Below are positions 57,002 through 64,000 of a DNA stretch of 64,000 nt, piece by piece. Below the pieces are notes generated by a model that made no database searches, had not been told where the DNA came from, and worked only from the letters and a program-made list of their open reading frames with translations. How positions within the stretch are numbered: the first letter of the stretch is position 1; every line of letters starts with the position of its first letter. The position numbers were made by a program, and so were the translations under genes. Source of the DNA: Blastococcus mobilis (GTDB lineage: Bacteria > Actinomycetota > Actinomycetes > Mycobacteriales > Geodermatophilaceae); NCBI RefSeq assembly GCF_900188025.1, contig NZ_FZNO01000009.1, positions 62,001 through 126,000 on the forward strand, given 5' to 3'.

Positions 57002-58272
57002 TCACGCGCAGCACCAAGGTCAAGCTGCTGGCCTTCGTCACCCTGGCGGTGCTGGGCATGGCCTACCTGGGGTTCAAGTACGTCGGTCTCGACCGCGCCC
57101 TGCTGGGCGGCGGGTACGAGGTCGCGGCCGATTTCCGTGACTCCGGCGGCATCTTCGTCAATGCCGAGGTGACCTACCGCGGCGTCGAGGTCGGCCGGGT
57201 CACCGACATGGAGCTGGTGGACGACGGAGTCCGTGTCACGCTCCGGATCGACCCGGGGACCGAACCCATCCCGGCCGACACCGATGCCGTCGTGGCGACC
57301 CGGAGTGCGGTGGGGGAGCAGTACGTCCTGCTGCGGCCGAGCGAGGCGGGGGGGCCTTACCTGGAGGACGGCGCGGTCATCCCGCAGGAGCGCACCAGCA
57401 TCCCGGTGCCGGTGGAACAGATGCTCCTGAACCTCGACGAGTTCGTCGGCTCGATCGACCAGGAGAACCTGCGGATCGTCATCGAGGAACTCGGGAAGGC
57501 CTTCGAAGGCGCCGGCGACGATCTCGGCCGGCTGATCGACAACGGTGACCTGCTCCTCGCACGGGCCGAACAGTCTCTCCCTGAGACGCTCCGGCTGATC
57601 ACCGACGGCCAGACGGTGCTCGACACCCAGCGGGACAGCCGCTCCGCGATCCGTCAGTGGGCCGCCGACCTGCGGCTGTTCACCGACACGCTCGTCGAGA
57701 TGGACCCCGACCTGCGCAGCATCGTGGTCAACGCCCCCGACGCGGGGGAGGCCCTGGAGGACCTGGTGGAGGACGCCGGCCCGGGCCTGGGGTCCCTGGT
57801 GCGCAACCTGGACATCCTGAACGGGGTCCAGATCCCGCGGCTGGACGGCATCCGGCAGATGCTGATCACCTATCCCGACGCGGTCACGGGCGGGTTCACC
57901 GTCGTGCGCCGGGACGAGGACGGGCAGCTGCGCTCGCACTTCGGTTTCGTGCTCAACGCCGGCGAGCCGCACTCGTGCACCACCGGCTACGTCTCCACCC
58001 AGAGCACCCCGACCCAGCAAGCGGTCGAGAACGTCGACACCGACGCCGTGCGGTGCGGGGTGATCAACGGCGTGGACCCGGACCCGGGTGACGGCTACGA
58101 CGAGAACGGGTCGAACATCCGCGGCGAGCAGAACATCGGCCGGGACGGCGGCCGCGGTGTGACCACGCCGCAGGAAGAGGCCGGGGCTGGTAGCCCGCTG
58201 TCGGCCACGGCGCTCTCCCAGCTGATGGGTGGGCTCCTGCACGCCAACCCGATCGCCACCCAAACGGGCTGA
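56998..58272 (+). CDS. mceF: MCE family protein, sixth of six
   Basis: The protein has 424 residues from GTG, overlapping mceE. TM helix 9-28, MCE domain YEVAADFRDSGGIFVNAEVT then YRGVEVGRVTDMELVDDG. Helical part, then a C-terminal part with cysteines (HSCTTGY, VRCGV) and a disordered end. Completes the MceA-F set. Confidence 0.92.
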   Translation: MITRSTKVKLLAFVTLAVLGMAYLGFKYVGLDRALLGGGYEVAADFRDSGGIFVNAEVTYRGVEVGRVTDMELVDDGVRVTLRIDPGTEPIPADTDAVVATRSAVGEQYVLLRPSEAGGPYLEDGAVIPQERTSIPVPVEQMLLNLDEFVGSIDQENLRIVIEELGKAFEGAGDDLGRLIDNGDLLLARAEQSLPETLRLITDGQTVLDTQRDSRSAIRQWAADLRLFTDTLVEMDPDLRSIVVNAPDAGEALEDLVEDAGPGLGSLVRNLDILNGVQIPRLDGIRQMLITYPDAVTGGFTVVRRDEDGQLRSHFGFVLNAGEPHSCTTGYVSTQSTPTQQAVENVDTDAVRCGVINGVDPDPGDGYDENGSNIRGEQNIGRDGGRGVTTPQEEAGAGSPLSATALSQLMGGLLHANPIATQTG

Positions 58273-58324
58273 TCAGCAGCCTGCCGCCGGCCCACATCAC
58301 ACCAGGACAAGGAGAATCGCGCGG

Positions 58325-59020
58325 GTGACGAGTGAAGCGCGGGCACGTGCCCGGGACGAGGAGGACGTCGTGCCCTCCGTCGATCCCGGTGACGACCCCA
58401 CCGGAGCCACCGATGTGCAGGCTCCCGACGCCCGGACTGCCCACGTCGGCGCACCCGCCGCGGGGAGCCGCGCCGGGGCGTCCGCGGACGGCGGCACCGA
58501 CAGCGGCCACCGTGGCGAGGGCCGGATCACCGTCCGCTTGGTGCCGACCCTGTCGGTCGTGCTCGTCCTGCTGCTCGGCGCGGTGGCCTACCTCTGGTTC
58601 ACGCGACCCCCGGAGTCGGCCATCAGCACCCGCGACTACGCCGAGGCGCTGCAGGCGGCCCGTTCGGGCGTCGTCGACCTGACCTCGTTCGACCACCTGA
58701 CGCTCGACGACGACATCGAGCAGGCGCGCCGGGTCACCACCGGCGACCTGCGCGAGGAGTCGGTGGCCCAGCTGGACCAGCGGCGGCAGGAGCTCACCGA
58801 CCTGCAGGCGGTCGTGAGCACCGAGGTCGTCGGCGCCGGGATCACCCGTGCCGACGCCGAGGACGCCACGGCGCTGCTGGTCATCCAGTCGACGCAGGAG
58901 AGCGCGGCCGATCCGCAGGCCCAGATCGTGCGATACCGCATCGAGGTGACGCTGGAGAAGTCGGACGGCCGGTGGTTGCTGTCGGGCATCAAGGGGACGG
59001 AGGCGCCCGGCAATGACTGA
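58325..59020 (+). CDS. Mce-associated membrane protein, first
   Basis: The protein has 231 residues from GTG. A disordered acidic N-terminus (about 60), one TM helix (LVPTLSVVLVLLLGAVAYLWF) and a cystatin/NTF2-like outer domain with TTGDLREESVAQLD and a final RWLLSGIKGTE. This is the Mas pattern of proteins at the end of mce operons, thought to stabilise the Mce complex. AAGGAG upstream. Overlaps the next gene by 8 nt. Confidence 0.85.
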   Translation: MTSEARARARDEEDVVPSVDPGDDPTGATDVQAPDARTAHVGAPAAGSRAGASADGGTDSGHRGEGRITVRLVPTLSVVLVLLLGAVAYLWFTRPPESAISTRDYAEALQAARSGVVDLTSFDHLTLDDDIEQARRVTTGDLREESVAQLDQRRQELTDLQAVVSTEVVGAGITRADAEDATALLVIQSTQESAADPQAQIVRYRIEVTLEKSDGRWLLSGIKGTEAPGND

Positions 59021-59849
59021 CGTCCCAGACGGCGCTCCACGGCCCACGCCCCGCCCGCGCGCCGGTGCCGCTCCTCGCCCGATGCCGCGACCCCGGGTCG
59101 CCGGAAGCCGCCGCGACCGCGAGGACCCGCTCGGCACCGCCCGCGACTCGACGGGAACGGCATCCGCGGGAACGGCATCCGCGGGAACGGCATCCGCGGG
59201 AACGGCATCCGCGGGAGCGGCGTCCGCCCGCCGCGCCGCGACCGCGCGGCCGCGCACGTCGCGATCGGCCGCCCCGTCGTCCACGGACGCGGGGGTGAGC
59301 ACGCAGACCGTGCGCCGGCGGCTTCCTGCCCTGCCACTGCTGCTCGCGCTCCTGTGCGTGCTCGCGGTGGCCGGTGCCGGCCTGCTGCTGTGGCAGCGGC
59401 TGAACCCGGCGTACGTCGACTCGTCGATCCTCGCCGCGGCACGCAGCGGGATCGAGGCGGTCTACGCCTACGACTACGAGGACTCCGAGGGCAGCGTGCA
59501 GGGCAAGCTGGACGTGCTCACCGGCGACCTGCGCGACGAGTACGAGCAGGACCTCTCGGAGGGCGGGATCATCGACACCTACGAGCAGGTGTCCGCGACG
59601 ACCCGCTACGAGGTGCTCGACGTCGGGCTGCAACAGGTCAACGAGGCGCAGGACACCGCGACCCTCGTGGTGTTCGGCCAGTACGTCGTGGAGTCGGTGA
59701 ACAGCGGCAGCCAGCCCGCCCCGGAGGGCTCGGAGTGCCAGGTGACGCCGGCCGGGGCGCAGTCATGCACCCAGACGGTCCAGGTCACCGTCGTCGACGT
59801 CGACGGCGACTGGAAGATCAGCGAGCTGACGCTCCTGACGACCAGCTGA
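59013..59849 (+). CDS. Mce-associated membrane protein, second, with TASAG repeats
   Basis: The protein has 278 residues. The cytoplasmic N-terminus (about 105) is Pro/Arg/Ala-rich and includes GTASA repeats encoded by a 15-bp tandem repeat. One TM helix (LPALPLLLALLCVLAVAGAG) follows, then an outer domain with LTGDLRDEYEQDLSEGG and DGDWKISELTLL that parallels the previous protein. Last gene of the Mce operon. Confidence 0.85.
   Translation: MTDVPDGAPRPTPRPRAGAAPRPMPRPRVAGSRRDREDPLGTARDSTGTASAGTASAGTASAGTASAGAASARRAATARPRTSRSAAPSSTDAGVSTQTVRRRLPALPLLLALLCVLAVAGAGLLLWQRLNPAYVDSSILAAARSGIEAVYAYDYEDSEGSVQGKLDVLTGDLRDEYEQDLSEGGIIDTYEQVSATTRYEVLDVGLQQVNEAQDTATLVVFGQYVVESVNSGSQPAPEGSECQVTPAGAQSCTQTVQVTVVDVDGDWKISELTLLTTS
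59153..59227 (+). repeat. 15-bp tandem repeat, five units, inside a Mas gene
   Basis: Four perfect copies of GGGAACGGCATCCGC start at 59153, 59168, 59183 and 59198, and a variant GGGAGCGGCGTCCGC at 59213. They encode in-frame GTASA. Confidence 0.95.
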
Positions 59850-59850
59850 G

Positions 59851-59955
59851 CCGGCCCCGTCCCGAGGCTCGCCCCCTCCAGGGCACCGCCCCGAGCCTGC
59901 GAGGGGTGGGGAGGAGGCGGTCCTTCCACGAGGTGTGAGGAGGACGGGGTCCTTT
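59851..59955 (-). repeat. dispersed hairpin repeats, copy 12 with degenerate flanks
   Basis: The central copy (59880-59926) has CCGCCCCGAGCCTGCGAGG then GGTGGGGAGGAGGCGGTCC. Fragments on each side repeat GGACGGGGTCC and CCCGTCCCGAGGCTCG. Fills the gap after the Mce operon; a terminator role is possible. Confidence 0.6.
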
Positions 59956-60082
59956 CTCGCGCGGCGTGGCATTCCGGCGGAACGGCTCCGGCTGGCATCA
60001 TGGTCCGCGCACGCCCGCTGCACCCGGCTCGACGGGACGCGGTCCCCGGGTTGTGGCGCCGGTCGCACCGGCGCCCCCGGCG

Positions 60083-60111
60083 TGGACATCGCGCTCGGGC
60101 AGGGGTAGGGT
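60083..60111 (+). promoter_or_regulatory. rpoB promoter
   Basis: TGGACA (60083-60088), 17 nt, TAGGGT (60106-60111), a good housekeeping sigma pattern. Start near 60118 and a leader of about 185 nt to the rpoB start. Nothing else gene-like was seen between 59956 and 60302. Confidence 0.65.
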
Positions 60112-60302
60112 CTCCTGTTGCGCTGCCCTCTGACTGCCTGCCCCGCCGAGACGGGTCACCGGGGGTGCCCGGGAGTGGTCCCGGACACCTGCTGGTCGGC
60201 CTTCCGGAACGTCGGACAGACCAGATGGACAGCTCCGCCATTACCGACGACGACCCCGCACAGTCCCGCCCGCACGTCGTGAGGTCCTTGGAAGGACGCA
60301 TC

Positions 60303-63812
<3,510 letters not shown>

Positions 63813-63817
63813 GAGTT

Positions 63818-63863
63818 CCGACCCAGGTTTTCGCTCCGCAAGCGCAGCGATTACCTGGGTCGG
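63818..63863 (+). other. long hairpin between rpoB and rpoC
   Basis: CCGACCCAGGT pairs with ACCTGGGTCGG (11 bp). After a TT/TT internal loop TCGCT pairs with AGCGA, and then CGC pairs with GCG over AA. It starts 6 nt after the rpoB stop. An A-rich tail (ACAAAAGCAAAAGCATCAC) follows, unusual in this DNA. May be an RNA-processing site, an attenuator or a stability element. Confidence 0.8.
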
Positions 63864-63917
63864 CCTCAAGCCCACAGACAAAAGCAAAAGCATCACTAGC
63901 CCCTGAAAGGGGTCACA

Positions 63918-64000
63918 TTGCTCGACGTCAACTTCTTCGACGAGTTGCGCATCGGCCTGGCCACCGGCGACGACATCCGCCAGTGGTCGCACGGTGAGGT
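63918..64000 (+). CDS. rpoC: DNA-directed RNA polymerase subunit beta', 5' end only
   Basis: TTG at 63918 with GAAAGGGG upstream. The first residues, [20 protein letters not shown] then RQWSHGEV, are the standard RpoC N-terminus. The gene runs off the right edge. Confidence 0.95.
   Translation, partial: MLDVNFFDELRIGLATGDDIRQWSHGE

Noticed and set aside
59153..59227. CRISPR array
   Set aside because: The 15-bp units are contiguous without spacers and are in-frame coding.

Overview
The window is about 64 kb of very GC-rich chromosome from an actinobacterium. Supporting signs are the GC content, GTG/TTG starts, chains of ATGA/GTGA overlaps, menaquinone rather than ubiquinone genes, a 14-gene complex I operon, an Mce/YrbE lipid-import locus, 2-oxoglutarate:ferredoxin oxidoreductase, and mycobacterium-like gene order (tRNA-Thr, tRNA-Met, rpmG, hadA, hadB, then tRNA-Trp, secE, nusG, rplK, rplA, and later rplJ, rplL, rpoB, rpoC). 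A member of the Geodermatophilaceae (Blastococcus/Modestobacter/Geodermatophilus) is my best guess. That is inference, not proof.

Layout. 1-6.9 kb: menaquinone biosynthesis (menC, menD, an isochorismate synthase on the minus strand, menG/ubiE), two small secreted proteins, a proline-rich micro-gene and a phosphoribosyltransferase. 6.9-26 kb: a menJ-like reductase behind a near-perfect Rex operator, then nuoA-nuoN and a polyprenyl diphosphate synthase. Together these make menaquinone's side chain, modify it and reduce it. 26-32.4 kb: a PQQ-type sugar dehydrogenase lipoprotein, korB/korA on the minus strand, htpX, a start-less helix-hairpin-helix gene and yajQ. 32.4-38.6 kb is the accessory-looking part: tRNA-Tyr, a TadG-like protein, a cluster of DnaA-box-like 9-mers, an EspC/WXG-like pair with a 708-residue partner, a 35-residue peptide made of three identical RGAKWN repeats behind a structured leader, and a membrane GAF/GGDEF/EAL protein. 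38.7-47.9 kb: tRNA-Thr and tRNA-Met, rpmG, hadAB, a lipoprotein M1 peptidase, aspC, a broken reductase pseudogene, tRNA-Trp, secE-nusG-rplK-rplA and rplJ-rplL. 48-59.9 kb: an Mce import operon (ATPase, two YrbE permeases, six MCE proteins, two Mce-associated membrane proteins). 60-64 kb: rpoB and the first codons of rpoC.

The least ordinary signals are: (1) the three-repeat micro-peptide next to a c-di-GMP protein; (2) four operon gaps, each filled exactly by a 23-27 codon mini-ORF that overlaps both the upstream stop and the downstream start; (3) a dispersed hairpin repeat family with covarying arms, one copy of which supplies the signal-peptide n-region of a lipoprotein while another interrupts a gene; (4) several starts lying 6-8 nt after a TANNNT box, implying leaderless mRNAs; and (5) a Rex-type operator in front of a quinone-modifying gene. 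No transposase, integrase, prophage or CRISPR array was seen.
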